Source of the DNA: Pseudomonadota bacterium
Lineage (GTDB): Bacteria; Pseudomonadota; Alphaproteobacteria; Rhizobiales; Hyphomicrobiaceae
Reading direction: 5' to 3'
Assembly: GCA_021813195.1 (NCBI GenBank)
Contig: JAKALI010000001.1
Location: 1 to 41,759 of the forward strand
Length of the DNA: 41,759 nucleotides
Each line of letters opens with the position of its first letter. The stretch's first letter is position 1. The notes below the pieces were generated by a model. The model was not told where the DNA came from and made no database searches. It was given only the letters and a program-made list of their open reading frames with translations. A program made the position numbers and the translations under genes. Positions 29,159-39,622 of the stretch are shown here, one piece after another.

Positions 29159-30004
29159 TCACTCGCTCTTCACGACGGAGATATCGGGGGCGTCCTCGTT
29201 CTTCATGCCCTGCACGTGATAGCCGCTATCAACGTGATGCACCTCACCGGTCACCCCTCGGGAGAGATCGGACAACAGATAAAGCCCCGCGCCACCGACA
29301 TCGTCGATGGTGACCGTGCGGCGCAGCGGAGAGTTGTACTCGTTCCACCGCAGAATGTAGCGGAAGTCGGAAATGCCGGACGCCGCCAGGGTCTTGATCG
29401 GACCGGCCGAAATGGCATTGACGCGGATGCCGCCCTTGCCCAAGTCGGCAGCGAGATAGCGCACGCTGGCCTCGAGTGCCGCCTTGGCAACGCCCATCAC
29501 ATTGTAATGCGGCATGACTTTCTCGGCGCCGTAGTAGCTCAGCGTGAGGATCGAACCGCCTGCCGTCATGAGCATTTCTGCCCGCTGGGCCAGCGCCGTC
29601 AGCGAGTAGCAGGATATGAGCATCGTCTGGGTAAAATTACCCTCAGACGTATCGACATAACGTCCGTCCAACTCGTTCTTATCTGAAAATGCGATGGCGT
29701 GGACGAGAAAATCGAGGCGTCCCCACTCGCGCGTGAGCGCAGAAAAAAGTGCGTCCATCGACAAACGGTCAGCAACATCACAGGGCAGGACGAGTTTGGC
29801 TCCCAACTCTGCGGCCAGCGGCTCGACGCGCTTCTTGAGGGCATCACCTTGATATGTAACCGCAAGCTCGGCGCCATGGGCGGCAACGGCCCGTGCAATG
29901 CCGTAGGCGATCGAGCGGTTGTTGGCGATCCCCATTACGAGACCGCGTTTGCCCGTCATCAGAGTGCCCGGCGGCACCCCCTCGTCCGCTCCGGTTTCGG
30001 CCAT
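29159..30004 (-). CDS. fabI: FabI, enoyl-ACP reductase (NADH)
   Basis: The enzyme catalyses the last reduction of each fatty acid elongation cycle. The protein is 281 residues. The nucleotide-binding region is KRGLVMGIANNRSIAYGIA, with the glycine pattern of FabI rather than classic short-chain dehydrogenases. The catalytic residues are in SYYGAEKVMPHYNVMGVAK, with the family Tyr-X6-Lys arrangement, followed by VNAISAGPIKTLAASGI, which lines the acyl and triclosan site. The N-terminal extension before MTGKRG is about 15 residues; a start at that internal ATG (29959) is possible. Confidence 0.95.
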   Translation of the reverse strand: MAETGADEGVPPGTLMTGKRGLVMGIANNRSIAYGIARAVAAHGAELAVTYQGDALKKRVEPLAAELGAKLVLPCDVADRLSMDALFSALTREWGRLDFLVHAIAFSDKNELDGRYVDTSEGNFTQTMLISCYSLTALAQRAEMLMTAGGSILTLSYYGAEKVMPHYNVMGVAKAALEASVRYLAADLGKGGIRVNAISAGPIKTLAASGISDFRYILRWNEYNSPLRRTVTIDDVGGAGLYLLSDLSRGVTGEVHHVDSGYHVQGMKNEDAPDISVVKSE

Positions 30005-30240
30005 GAGCTTGGATGTCCTTCTTCATTTAGTAGTGAATTGCGCGGCATCCTACACAAATGACCTTTACGGTCCAGGGGCGGGATGTCGATGTCGCGGGGT
30101 CCGAAACGGCCTGAAAGGCGGGTGCCGAGCGGGATGGCAACATCTTGAACAACCGCACGGAAAATCAAAATCATGCGGGCCAACAAAGCGCAGCCCTCGG
30201 CCTGGCCGATGGCCTCGTATCCCGCCGCGCAAGCATGCCC

Positions 30241-30771
30241 TCAGCCCTCCAGGCGCCAGACGCCACCCTGACCTCGGCAGGCGACGCCCTCAGTTTTGCG
30301 GGTTTTTTCGCCTGTCGTCATGAGCACCAACAACTGGCGACAGATCGCGCCATCGGCATTGCGGAAGGAACCCGTGGGCTTAACCAAGCCCGAGAGGCGG
30401 CCGTTTTGCCGTTGCCAAATGTAGGTGGAGCCATCCGCGACCGTCGCCAGCGCGTGCTGAAGGCTCGACAGGGCAGCGATTTCGTCAGACTCGTCCAGAG
30501 CGACATTCGCCGCGTCGGGTGTCGCCTCGGCAAATCGCGGCCGTTGCGGCCGTTGCGTTTTTCCAGAACACGCACAACCCGGATCCCGCGTCTCCGCCGA
30601 CGCCATGGATCCTCGGAGTACGGGCGGCTGTCCGCCCCTAGCGATCGCAGCTGATTGTGGGGACTGGAGCGGCAGGAGCGGGATAGCCACGGCGAAACTT
30701 ACGGCTGCCAGAGCGAGGCTGGCGGCAATGCCGGCGAAAAAAGGTGCCGGATGGGACACAAGTGGACGCAT
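30241..30771 (-). CDS. RT0821/Lpp0805-like surface antigen family protein
   Basis: The product is 176 residues with one N-terminal hydrophobic segment at about 12-33, so it is anchored in the inner membrane or exported. The middle is polar and low in complexity. The C-terminal 70 residues (ALATVADGSTYIWQ, SFRNADGAICRQLLVLM, GVACRGQGGVWRLEG) match the layout of the RT0821/Lpp0805 surface-protein domain: a W-x-x-x-x-G strand, a Cys in CR, a second Cys in ACR, and a final W. The function is unknown. It is divergent from pdxH, the usual neighbour in this order. Confidence 0.65.
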   Translation of the reverse strand: MRPLVSHPAPFFAGIAASLALAAVSFAVAIPLLPLQSPQSAAIARGGQPPVLRGSMASAETRDPGCACSGKTQRPQRPRFAEATPDAANVALDESDEIAALSSLQHALATVADGSTYIWQRQNGRLSGLVKPTGSFRNADGAICRQLLVLMTTGEKTRKTEGVACRGQGGVWRLEG

Positions 30772-30980
30772 GAACGCTCACCGTTACGAGATACAGATGG
30801 ACACAACGTCGTTTCAGGCCGAACAGCCCCTCGTGCTGGCTAAGGTCGCAAGGTGAAGACTGCAAAGGCCGCATCCAATGCTCGCCCAACAGCGTTAACA
30901 TCGGCTGAACGAGTGTCCCGGCTGAGACGCTCGAGGAAAAATTAGCGTTTTTTCAGAAGTGATGGACGAGACTGATCGCC

Positions 30981-31622
30981 ATGACCCACACGGATACCCA
31001 AAGCCGCAGCGGTGATTTCACGGCAGCCGTCGATCCGTTCCTTTTGTTTGAGGGCTGGTTTGCGGAAGCGCGGGAAAAAGAAATCAACGACCCCAACGGC
31101 ATGGCGCTCGCGACGTGCGATGCCAATGGTTTGCCCAACGTGCGCATGGTCCTGCTTAAGGGACTTGATTCGCCGAATGTTCCAGGCCGCGGGTTCGTGT
31201 TCTACACCAACCTGGAAAGCGCCAAAGGCCGTGAGCTCGCGGCGAATCCGAAGGCGGCCGTCCTTTTCCATTGGAAAAGTCTGCGACGCCAAGTGCGTGC
31301 GCGCGGCGCCGTGACACCGGTCTCAGCGGAGGAAGCCGACGCCTATTTCGCAACGCGCCATCGCGCAAGTCGTATTGGCGCGTGGGCTTCCAAACAATCG
31401 CGACCCCTCGAGTCCCGATTGGCGTTAGAGAAGGCGGTTGCGATCGAAACCGCGCGCTTCGGTATCACCGAAGTGCCCCGCCCGCCGCATTGGTCGGGGT
31501 TCCGGCTGACCCCGATCGAGATCGAATTCTGGTCCGATCGGCCGTTCCGTCTCCACGACCGCGTCGTGTTCCGCCGCGCGAGCGAAAGGGAGCCTTGGTC
31601 GAAAGAGCGGCTCTATCCGTAG
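30981..31622 (+). CDS. pdxH: PdxH, pyridoxamine/pyridoxine 5'-phosphate oxidase
   Basis: This FMN enzyme makes pyridoxal 5'-phosphate. The protein is 213 residues, usual length. Signatures are [21 protein letters not shown] (residues begin near 39), [22 protein letters not shown]-like [27 protein letters not shown], and the end WSKERLYP, the alphaproteobacterial version of the RLAP/RLYP tail. It starts about 210 bp from a divergent surface-protein gene, so it has its own promoter. No good ribosome site is visible at the ATG, yet the conserved core starts at the expected distance. Confidence 0.95.
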   Translation: MTHTDTQSRSGDFTAAVDPFLLFEGWFAEAREKEINDPNGMALATCDANGLPNVRMVLLKGLDSPNVPGRGFVFYTNLESAKGRELAANPKAAVLFHWKSLRRQVRARGAVTPVSAEEADAYFATRHRASRIGAWASKQSRPLESRLALEKAVAIETARFGITEVPRPPHWSGFRLTPIEIEFWSDRPFRLHDRVVFRRASEREPWSKERLYP

Positions 31623-31654
31623 CGGTGCGCTCGCAGACCCGCACGATTGACAAG

Positions 31655-33019
31655 TCACGCCGCATGGCCCGCAAGGCGTGCCAACGTCCGCTCACGGCCG
31701 ATGAGTGGCAAGAGCGCCCTCAACTCGGGACCACTTTCTTGGCCCGTTAGGGCGAGCCGGAGAGGATGAAACAATGCGCGGCCTTTGATGCCGGTTGCCT
31801 CCTTCACGGCCGTGGTCCAAGCGCCCCATGTGCCCTCATCCCACGGCTCATCCGGCAAGAGGTTGCGCGCTTGCGTCAGAAGATCGGGGGCTTCAATTCG
31901 TGGCGAGATGGGCCCCTGGACGACCTGCCACCACGGCGTTGCGTCATCGAGCACCGTGATGTTGCCTCGCACCGCTTCCCAAAAAGCCGCTCCACCAGAA
32001 ATCCCCATTTCGACAAGGCGGGAGGCGACTTCGTTGTAGGGTGTCGCGTGGAGATAGCGGGCATTGAGCGCGCGCAGATCATCGAGATCAAACCGCGCAG
32101 CCGAGGTCGAAGCATGTGCGAGATCAAGACGGTCTGCCAACTCATCCATCGATCGAACGGGCTCGATCGAGCCTGGCATGCCGATCAGCGCCACATAACT
32201 TGCCACCGCCATCGGTTCGAGATCGCGATGATTGCGCAGCGACAGATCGCCGGAGCGCTTCGACATCTTCTGCTCGCCCGTGCCGACAAGGAGCGCGTGA
32301 TGCGCAAACTGGGGCGGCTCGGCCCCCAACGCACGAAAGAGGTCGATTTGGACACCGGTATTCGTCACATGGTCTTCGCCGCGAATGACGTGGGTGATGC
32401 CCAGGTCCACGTCGTCCACGACACTTGTGAACGTATACAGGAACGTCCCATCCTCGCGAATGAGGACAGGATCGGACAAGGAACCCAGATCGACCGACTG
32501 CTCACCGCGAATGAGGTCTGCCCACGTCACACGCTTGTGCTCGGGCGTCAGTGCAGCGGCTGTCGGCGTATTGTCCAGGCGGAAGCGCCAATGGGGCTTG
32601 CGGCCGTCCGCTTCGCGCCGCGCGATGTCCTCGGCTGTCAGCTTAAGTGCTGCACGGTCGTAGATTGGCGGCTGCCCCAGCGCCAATTGCCGCTTGCGGC
32701 GACGTTCTAACTCGTCGGGCGTTTCATAGCAGGGATAGAGGCGGCCCCTAGCCTTCAAGGCTTGCGCTGCCGCCTCATAAAGCGCCGTGCGCGACGATTG
32801 GCGCTCCTCGCGCGACCACGCGATCCCGAGCCACTCAAGATCGGCGCGGATCTCGCGCGCGAACTCTTCCGTCGAGCGCTCCCGGTCCGTATCGTCGAGC
32901 CGCAAAAAGAAAGAACCATCGTTCTTGCGGGCATACAGATAGTTCAAAAGAGCGGTGCGCAAATTTCCGAAATGCAGATAGCCGGTCGGGCTTGGCGCAA
33001 AGCGAAGAATGGGCGGCAT
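31655..33019 (-). CDS. gltX: Glutamyl-tRNA synthetase
   Basis: This class I synthetase charges tRNA with glutamate. The protein is 454 residues. The N-terminal [19 protein letters not shown] contains the HIGH-type motif as HFGN, and KMSKRSGD lies near residue 240. [10 protein letters not shown] and [14 protein letters not shown] are also typical. Alphaproteobacteria commonly carry two GltX proteins, one charging tRNA-Gln with Glu for later amidation; which copy this is cannot be told here. It is convergent with pdxH, 32 bp apart, and follows a small membrane protein gene on the same strand. Confidence 0.94.
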   Translation of the reverse strand: MPPILRFAPSPTGYLHFGNLRTALLNYLYARKNDGSFFLRLDDTDRERSTEEFAREIRADLEWLGIAWSREERQSSRTALYEAAAQALKARGRLYPCYETPDELERRRKRQLALGQPPIYDRAALKLTAEDIARREADGRKPHWRFRLDNTPTAAALTPEHKRVTWADLIRGEQSVDLGSLSDPVLIREDGTFLYTFTSVVDDVDLGITHVIRGEDHVTNTGVQIDLFRALGAEPPQFAHHALLVGTGEQKMSKRSGDLSLRNHRDLEPMAVASYVALIGMPGSIEPVRSMDELADRLDLAHASTSAARFDLDDLRALNARYLHATPYNEVASRLVEMGISGGAAFWEAVRGNITVLDDATPWWQVVQGPISPRIEAPDLLTQARNLLPDEPWDEGTWGAWTTAVKEATGIKGRALFHPLRLALTGQESGPELRALLPLIGRERTLARLAGHAA

Positions 33020-33096
33020 TCGGGTTCCGGATTAAGGTCATCAAGGGGTATGGCGGCCGCACCCTAGCGCGCGGATCGCCAAACACAAGTGTTGCC

Positions 33097-33537
33097 TCAA
33101 GCCATCAGCACCGGGCTACCGGACAGGACCTGGCGCAAACTCTGTGCATCCTCGGCGCGCGCGGTCGTATAGAGGATCTCTCCGCTTTGGATTATGATCT
33201 TCACCCGCCAATAGGAGATGATGTTTGCACCTGCAGCCTCGCGCATGCTAGCGCAAGCGAGCCCGCACAGGAGCACAGCTCCAATGAGGTTCTGGACCTT
33301 CCAGTTGAACTGCACGACGCCGGCGAGAAGCGCCAGTCCACCCAGCAATGAGAGAATGCCCATCACCAAAACACCGGCTACATCCTGTTCGTGGCGTTCC
33401 TCCCACGATACCGAGACGATTTCGATCAATGGTATGCGCCGCCGCCCGATGTAGACGGCCGCACGGCCGTCCGTCTCGTCCACTGGATGGATGCGCCATG
33501 TCGCAACAGCAGGTTCGAATGTGAGGGGTGTCGACAT
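33097..33537 (-). CDS. Predicted two-helix membrane protein (DUF6232-like)
   Basis: The product is 146 residues with no assigned function. The N-terminal 45 residues form a beta-rich segment (AVYIGRRRIPLIEIVSVSWE). Two membrane helices follow at about 57-75 and 85-100, then a C-terminal stretch (WRVKIIIQSGEILYTTARAE) that reads like a small PH-like beta domain. This layout is that of DUF6232-type proteins. The ATG at 33537 is preferred over one four codons upstream. It lies between nadE and gltX on the same strand, about 77 bp from each. Confidence 0.65.
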   Translation of the reverse strand: MSTPLTFEPAVATWRIHPVDETDGRAAVYIGRRRIPLIEIVSVSWEERHEQDVAGVLVMGILSLLGGLALLAGVVQFNWKVQNLIGAVLLCGLACASMREAAGANIISYWRVKIIIQSGEILYTTARAEDAQSLRQVLSGSPVLMA

Positions 33538-33613
33538 TGCAGGATACAAAAGCGCAGACGGCTGGGGATTAGTCAGACTAAACCACCCACCGTTGGCAAC
33601 CGCTTAACGAGAC

Positions 33614-35362
33614 TTAGGCAGCGTCTCCTGCATCAGGGCGCGGCGGTGCTGCGCCTGGGGGAACAGAACCTCGCGCGAGTGGCTGCCGCACCCCCTCTGG
33701 CTCGCGGAAGCGGTTGGTAATGGGATAGCGCCGGTCACGCCCGAAGCTGCGCTGCGAGATCTTCACCCCCGGGGCCGATTGTCGTCGCTTATACTCGGCC
33801 AGATATAGTAGCCGCTCGACCTTGCGTACCGTGGCGCGATCGTGGCCGCGGGCGATGACATCAGCGACCGGCATCTCCTGTTCCACCAGGCACCGTAGGA
33901 TATCGTCGAGAATGTCGTAGGGCGGCAGGCTGTCCTGATCCGTCTGACCAGGCCGCAATTCTGCCGTCGGCGCTTTGGTTAGGATTCGCTCGGGGATCAC
34001 GCGCTGCGCGGGCCCCAGTCCGCCTTTTGGGAAATGGGCGTTACGCCAGCGGGCGAGGCGGTACACTTCCCCCTTGTAGAGATCCTTGATCGGATTGAAC
34101 CCGCCGTTCATATCGCCATAGAGCGTCGCGTAGCCGACCGACATCTCGCTCTTGTTGCCGGTGGTGAGCACCATCAGTCCAAACTTGTTGGAGATCGCCA
34201 TCAGAATCGTACCGCGCGCCCGGCTCTGGATATTCTCTTCCGTAATGTCGGGGGCATGACCGGCGAACAGATTCGCCAAGGCGTCCGTGAAACCCGCAAC
34301 GGGTGCCGAGATGTCCACGGTTTCATATCGGATGCCCAGCGCAGCAGCGCACGCAGCGGCGTCTTCCTTGCTCTCAGCCGACGTATAACGGTAGGGCAGC
34401 ATTACGGCGCACACTCGATCCGCACCCAAGGCATCAACCGCAATTGCGGCCACCAGCGCGGAGTCGACTCCGCCAGAGAGCCCCAGAACGACGCCCGGAA
34501 AGCCATTCTTGCTCACGTAATCGCGCAAGCCCGTGACGCACGCACTGTAGGCGCCGGCTTCCAGTTCGGGCAGCGCCACAGTCTCACCCGGCTGACAACG
34601 CCAGCCTCGCCCGTTGCGCTGCCAATGCGTCATGACGATCGCCTCGTCCCAAGCGGGAAGTTGGTGGGCGAGTGAACAGTCCGCGTTGAGCACGAAAGAG
34701 GCGCCATCGAACACGAGCTCGTCCTGCCCCCCAACCTGATTGAGGTATGCGAGCGGCAAGCCGCTTTCTGTAATCCGCGCAACGGCAATGTTCATGCGCG
34801 CGTCGGGTTTGGTCCAATCGAACGGTGAGCCATTGAGTGAGACGAGTAATTCTGCGCCGCACTCGGCGAGGCACTCAGTCACTTGCTCCTTCCACAGGTC
34901 CTCGCAAATCGGCACACCGATGCGCACGCCCTTGACCGTGACGGGGCCAGGCAACGGGCCAGGCTCGAATACGCGCTTCTCATCGAAGACACCGTAGTTC
35001 GGCAACTCAACTTTCGTGCGCACGGCACGAACCGATCCAGCATCGAGCAGAACAGCGGCATTGTAGACATGACCGCCCTCCGGCCAGATGGTGCCGATGA
35101 GCACAGATAGCCCTTCGGGCACGCTCAGTGCGAGCGTATGGACGCCGTCCACGGCGGCCGCCTGAAACGCTGGTTTCAGAACCAGGTCCTCCGGCGGATA
35201 GCCAGTGACAAACAACTCGGGCAACACGAGTAGATCGGCTTCATTGCCGAGGGCGGTGGCGATGGCTGCGCGGGCACGCTCGATATTCCCGGCGATATCG
35301 CCGACGGTTGGATTGAGTTGGGCTAGCGCAATGGAGAGCTGGTCGGCGGGTCGCGTTGTCAT
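33614..35362 (-). CDS. nadE: Glutamine-dependent NAD synthetase
   Basis: The two-domain enzyme converts nicotinic acid adenine dinucleotide to NAD with ATP and glutamine. The protein is 582 residues. The N-terminal nitrilase-like glutaminase domain has the catalytic triad: Glu in VLPELFVTGYPPEDL, Lys in RTKVELPNYGVFDEKR and Cys in GVPICEDLW. The C-terminal synthetase domain has the PP-loop VLGLSGGVDSALVAAIA, TTGNKSEMSVGYATLYGD and FNPIKDLYKGEVY. The last 30 residues are a Pro/Arg-rich tail. Stand-alone operation with glutamine is supported by the complete triad. Confidence 0.96.
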   Translation of the reverse strand: MTTRPADQLSIALAQLNPTVGDIAGNIERARAAIATALGNEADLLVLPELFVTGYPPEDLVLKPAFQAAAVDGVHTLALSVPEGLSVLIGTIWPEGGHVYNAAVLLDAGSVRAVRTKVELPNYGVFDEKRVFEPGPLPGPVTVKGVRIGVPICEDLWKEQVTECLAECGAELLVSLNGSPFDWTKPDARMNIAVARITESGLPLAYLNQVGGQDELVFDGASFVLNADCSLAHQLPAWDEAIVMTHWQRNGRGWRCQPGETVALPELEAGAYSACVTGLRDYVSKNGFPGVVLGLSGGVDSALVAAIAVDALGADRVCAVMLPYRYTSAESKEDAAACAAALGIRYETVDISAPVAGFTDALANLFAGHAPDITEENIQSRARGTILMAISNKFGLMVLTTGNKSEMSVGYATLYGDMNGGFNPIKDLYKGEVYRLARWRNAHFPKGGLGPAQRVIPERILTKAPTAELRPGQTDQDSLPPYDILDDILRCLVEQEMPVADVIARGHDRATVRKVERLLYLAEYKRRQSAPGVKISQRSFGRDRRYPITNRFREPEGVRQPLARGSVPPGAAPPRPDAGDAA

Positions 35363-35420
35363 GATGCAAGACTACGCGGACCTGCGCATCGGGTCCAGCG
35401 CGTCGCAGTTCCGGCATGGG

Positions 35421-35831
35421 CTAGCGCGCCACGGTGACGCTGCAATTCGCCATGCGGACGACGTCGCTTGCGACAGAACCGAGAACCAGGCGTGTCAGCC
35501 CGTGCTTGTCGCCTGTTCCGGTCACGATGTGGTCGCAGCCATTCGCCGCGGCATATTCCACAATGGCCGGTGCCGGATCACGGGCCTGGACCACCGCGGT
35601 CCGAGGATCGGGAAAACCGGCGCGCGCGGCTATGGCTGCGGCATTTTTGAGGATCTCTTCGACCTCCTCGTCGCGCAGTTGGGGGAGAAGCGGACCACGG
35701 CCACCGTGCATGACATTAACGACAAGAAGAAAGAGATCCGCATTGAACTTTGCGGCCATTTCGGCCGCCTGATGCACCGCCCGCTCCGCATGTCCCGACC
35801 CATCGGTCGCACAGAGTATCTTCTTTGTCAT
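35421..35831 (-). CDS. Universal stress protein (UspA family)
   Basis: The product is 136 residues with the single-domain Usp fold: ILCATDGSGHAERAV at the N terminus with the conserved Asp, VVNVMHGGRG in the middle and TGTGDKHGLTRLVLGSVASD near the end. The ATP-binding consensus G-x2-G-x9-GS is altered, since the second Gly is Asp (GTGD), so nucleotide binding is uncertain. The start at 35831 (MTKKILC) is preferred over a GTG five codons upstream. It is divergent from an amino acid permease gene by 110 bp. Confidence 0.88.
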   Translation of the reverse strand: MTKKILCATDGSGHAERAVHQAAEMAAKFNADLFLLVVNVMHGGRGPLLPQLRDEEVEEILKNAAAIAARAGFPDPRTAVVQARDPAPAIVEYAAANGCDHIVTGTGDKHGLTRLVLGSVASDVVRMANCSVTVAR

Positions 35832-35941
35832 GGCAAACTTGATCACACCGCGCTAGCTTGCTTCCGATTGCGGCATCGTGCCGGATATGAGTTTGTCGGC
35901 ATTGACCGCGGTCAAACCGCAGGCATGGAGGGTTTTGGCCC

Positions 35942-37279
35942 ATGAGCCTTAAGGACGCTGAGAGCGGCGAGGAGCCTCAACTCCAGCGCTCCATCGGCCC
36001 CTTCCAGCTCACCCTCTATGCCCTTGGCAGCATGTTGGGGTCGGGGATCTACGGTCTCATCGGCCAGGCGGCCGGGATCGTCGGCAACGCCGTGTGGCTC
36101 TCCTTTCTGGCAGCCCTCGGCGCGGCGCTGTTGACGGCACTGAGCTATGCGTCCCTCGGCTCACGCTATCCGCGCGCCGGGGGCGCGGCTTACGTGACCG
36201 AACGCGCTTTTGCGCTGCCGATCTTGTCATTTACTGTTGGACTTGCTCTCGTTTGTTCGGGCCTCACATCCGTTGCAACCCAGTCGCGCGTCTTCGCCGC
36301 CAACCTCGCCAAGGTCGCTGGGCTGGAAACGCTCCCCGTGGAATGGCTCGCCGTCGGGTTTCTGCTCGTCATGACGGGCATCGTGTTCCGCGGTATTCGG
36401 GAATCGATGTGGGTCAATGTCGCCTGCACGATCATCGAAGCAGCGGGCCTGCTGATCGTCATCGCCGTCAGCGTCTCGTACTGGGGCAGCGTCGACTATC
36501 TTGAGGTGCCCGCCGAACATGCCGATGCGGGGACCGCGCTGCTCGTGCTGCAGGGCTCGATCCTCACGTTCTTCGCATTCATTGGCTTTGAGGATACTTA
36601 CAACGTCGCTGAAGAGGTGAAGACTCCCTCACGCACGATACCCATTGCGCTCGTCACCGCGATGCTGCTCGCCACCCTGCTCTACATTGGCGTAGCCATC
36701 TCGGTCGTGTCGGTGGTGCCCCATGAGGAGCTGACAACGGCGCCGGCTCCGCTAGCGGCCGTGATGGAGCGCGCCGCACCCACCTTTCCGCCAATCATCA
36801 TGACTCTCATCACAATGTTCGCGGTGGGTAACACCGCCCTCGTCAACTACATCACCGCATCCCGACTGCTCTACGGCATGTCTCGTCAAGGACTGCTGCC
36901 GTACGCGCTTGGTCGCGTGCACGCGCGGCGACGGACCCCGCACCTTGCGATAGCCGCCCTGCTCTCCATACTTGTGCCGCTCGCGCTCGTAGGGACGATC
37001 GCACAACTCGCGGCAGCGACGGTGCTGCTGCTGTTGTTCGTATTCACCGCCGTCAATGCGTCGCTCTACGTGCTGCGCGCCCGTAGAGGAGAACCGCGGG
37101 GAGAGCTAGAACTCCCGGCCGCCGTACCGCTGCTGGGGGCTGCATTCTGCGCGATCCTCTTCTTCGTTCGGATCGCGACGGGTGAAATCGGAGCGCCGCT
37201 CATTGCACTCACACTCGTCGGCGGCATCCTCATTCTGTATGCGGTCATCAAGTCGGCAGCCGCACGGCCCGCGCTCTGA
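35942..37279 (+). CDS. APC-superfamily amino acid/amine permease
   Basis: This polytopic inner-membrane transporter of 445 residues has about 12 hydrophobic segments. The first helix carries the APC signature LYALGSMLGSGIYGLIGQ with its unwound glycine turn, followed by SYASLGSRYPRAGGAAYVTE. The motif TFFAFIGFEDTYNVAEEVK lies in helix six and SRLLYGMSRQGLLPYALG after helix eight. These indicate a cation-coupled or exchange amino acid transporter; the substrate is not predictable. It ends 18 bp from the convergent ccrM gene. Confidence 0.9.
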   Translation: MSLKDAESGEEPQLQRSIGPFQLTLYALGSMLGSGIYGLIGQAAGIVGNAVWLSFLAALGAALLTALSYASLGSRYPRAGGAAYVTERAFALPILSFTVGLALVCSGLTSVATQSRVFAANLAKVAGLETLPVEWLAVGFLLVMTGIVFRGIRESMWVNVACTIIEAAGLLIVIAVSVSYWGSVDYLEVPAEHADAGTALLVLQGSILTFFAFIGFEDTYNVAEEVKTPSRTIPIALVTAMLLATLLYIGVAISVVSVVPHEELTTAPAPLAAVMERAAPTFPPIIMTLITMFAVGNTALVNYITASRLLYGMSRQGLLPYALGRVHARRRTPHLAIAALLSILVPLALVGTIAQLAAATVLLLLFVFTAVNASLYVLRARRGEPRGELELPAAVPLLGAAFCAILFFVRIATGEIGAPLIALTLVGGILILYAVIKSAAARPAL

Positions 37280-37297
37280 CAGCGCTCACGGCATTTC

Positions 37298-38828
<1,531 letters not shown>

Positions 38829-39518
38829 ATGACCCGCGCCAACCGATCCCATCACGGATTGCGACTTGCCGCCGTCCTCATCCTTGCCGGTGCGTCATCG
38901 CAATTCGCCTCCCCTGTTGCCGAAGCCGGCGCTGGCGTGCGCCTGCAGTTCGGCGGCCCGCTCGGATCGTTCGTGGCCCACCCCACGCCTGCCTATGGCA
39001 GCGCGAGCCACACGACACCGTCAAAGGTGAAGTGCGCCAAAACCGCGCCACGCGCCAAAGATAAGCCAGCACACACGGTGGCGCCGATGAAACTTGTAGC
39101 GCGCACGTCCGAGAGATCGCGCGCCAAGCTAACGACAGCACTCGTGGCGCGCGCCACCGAAACGGCAAAGCCCGATATCGCAGCCTCAGCACTGCGTGTT
39201 CGGCAAGCGAGTTCCGATCGGCCAACCGAAACCGCATGGCCAGCGGCGGTTTCAGGATCCTCGGCGCTCACCGCTGGTCGTCTCCCGCCATCCCTGCCAC
39301 TGACTGCGATCGCACCGACAGAGACTTTGGTCGCTCTTCCCCCACCTGCCGCTACAATCGCTGAAACCGCAGATGACGGGGACTTCGCCGTTCAATCTGC
39401 GAGGACCGCGCAACTTTCGCCGGCAGTCACCACGGATCCTGCCGACACGGCCCCCGCCGAATGCAAAAAGTTCATTCCTGCAGTCGGCGTCACAATCAGC
39501 ATCGGCTGCAATGACTAG
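38829..39518 (+). CDS. Secreted Ala/Thr/Pro-rich protein with conserved ends
   Basis: The product is 229 residues that I cannot assign to a characterised family. A signal peptide spans about 1-33 (hydrophobic LRLAAVLILAGASSQFA, cleavage near AEA). The mature N terminus GVRLQFGGPLGSFVAHP and the C terminus AECKKFIPAVGVTISIGC look ordered, with two Cys 16 residues apart that could form a disulphide. The 150 residues between are low-complexity, rich in Ala, Thr and Pro with basic patches, probably disordered. An envelope or secreted role is inferred. It is followed by a permease gene 105 bp downstream on the same strand. Confidence 0.65.
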   Translation: MTRANRSHHGLRLAAVLILAGASSQFASPVAEAGAGVRLQFGGPLGSFVAHPTPAYGSASHTTPSKVKCAKTAPRAKDKPAHTVAPMKLVARTSERSRAKLTTALVARATETAKPDIAASALRVRQASSDRPTETAWPAAVSGSSALTAGRLPPSLPLTAIAPTETLVALPPPAATIAETADDGDFAVQSARTAQLSPAVTTDPADTAPAECKKFIPAVGVTISIGCND

Positions 39519-39622
39519 GACGGGGTAAGCTGATTTGCTGAGACCCCCCAGAGGGCTAGACAACGCTCAAAGATTGACAGCACTCTTTCGCGGACATCAC
39601 CACCGAGATTGAGCAGGCGCCC

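Noticed and set aside
31766..32710. Long plus-strand open frame opposite gltX (314 codons)
   Set aside because: It is a shadow of the gltX reading frame; its Arg/Cys/His-rich composition is typical of antisense translation.
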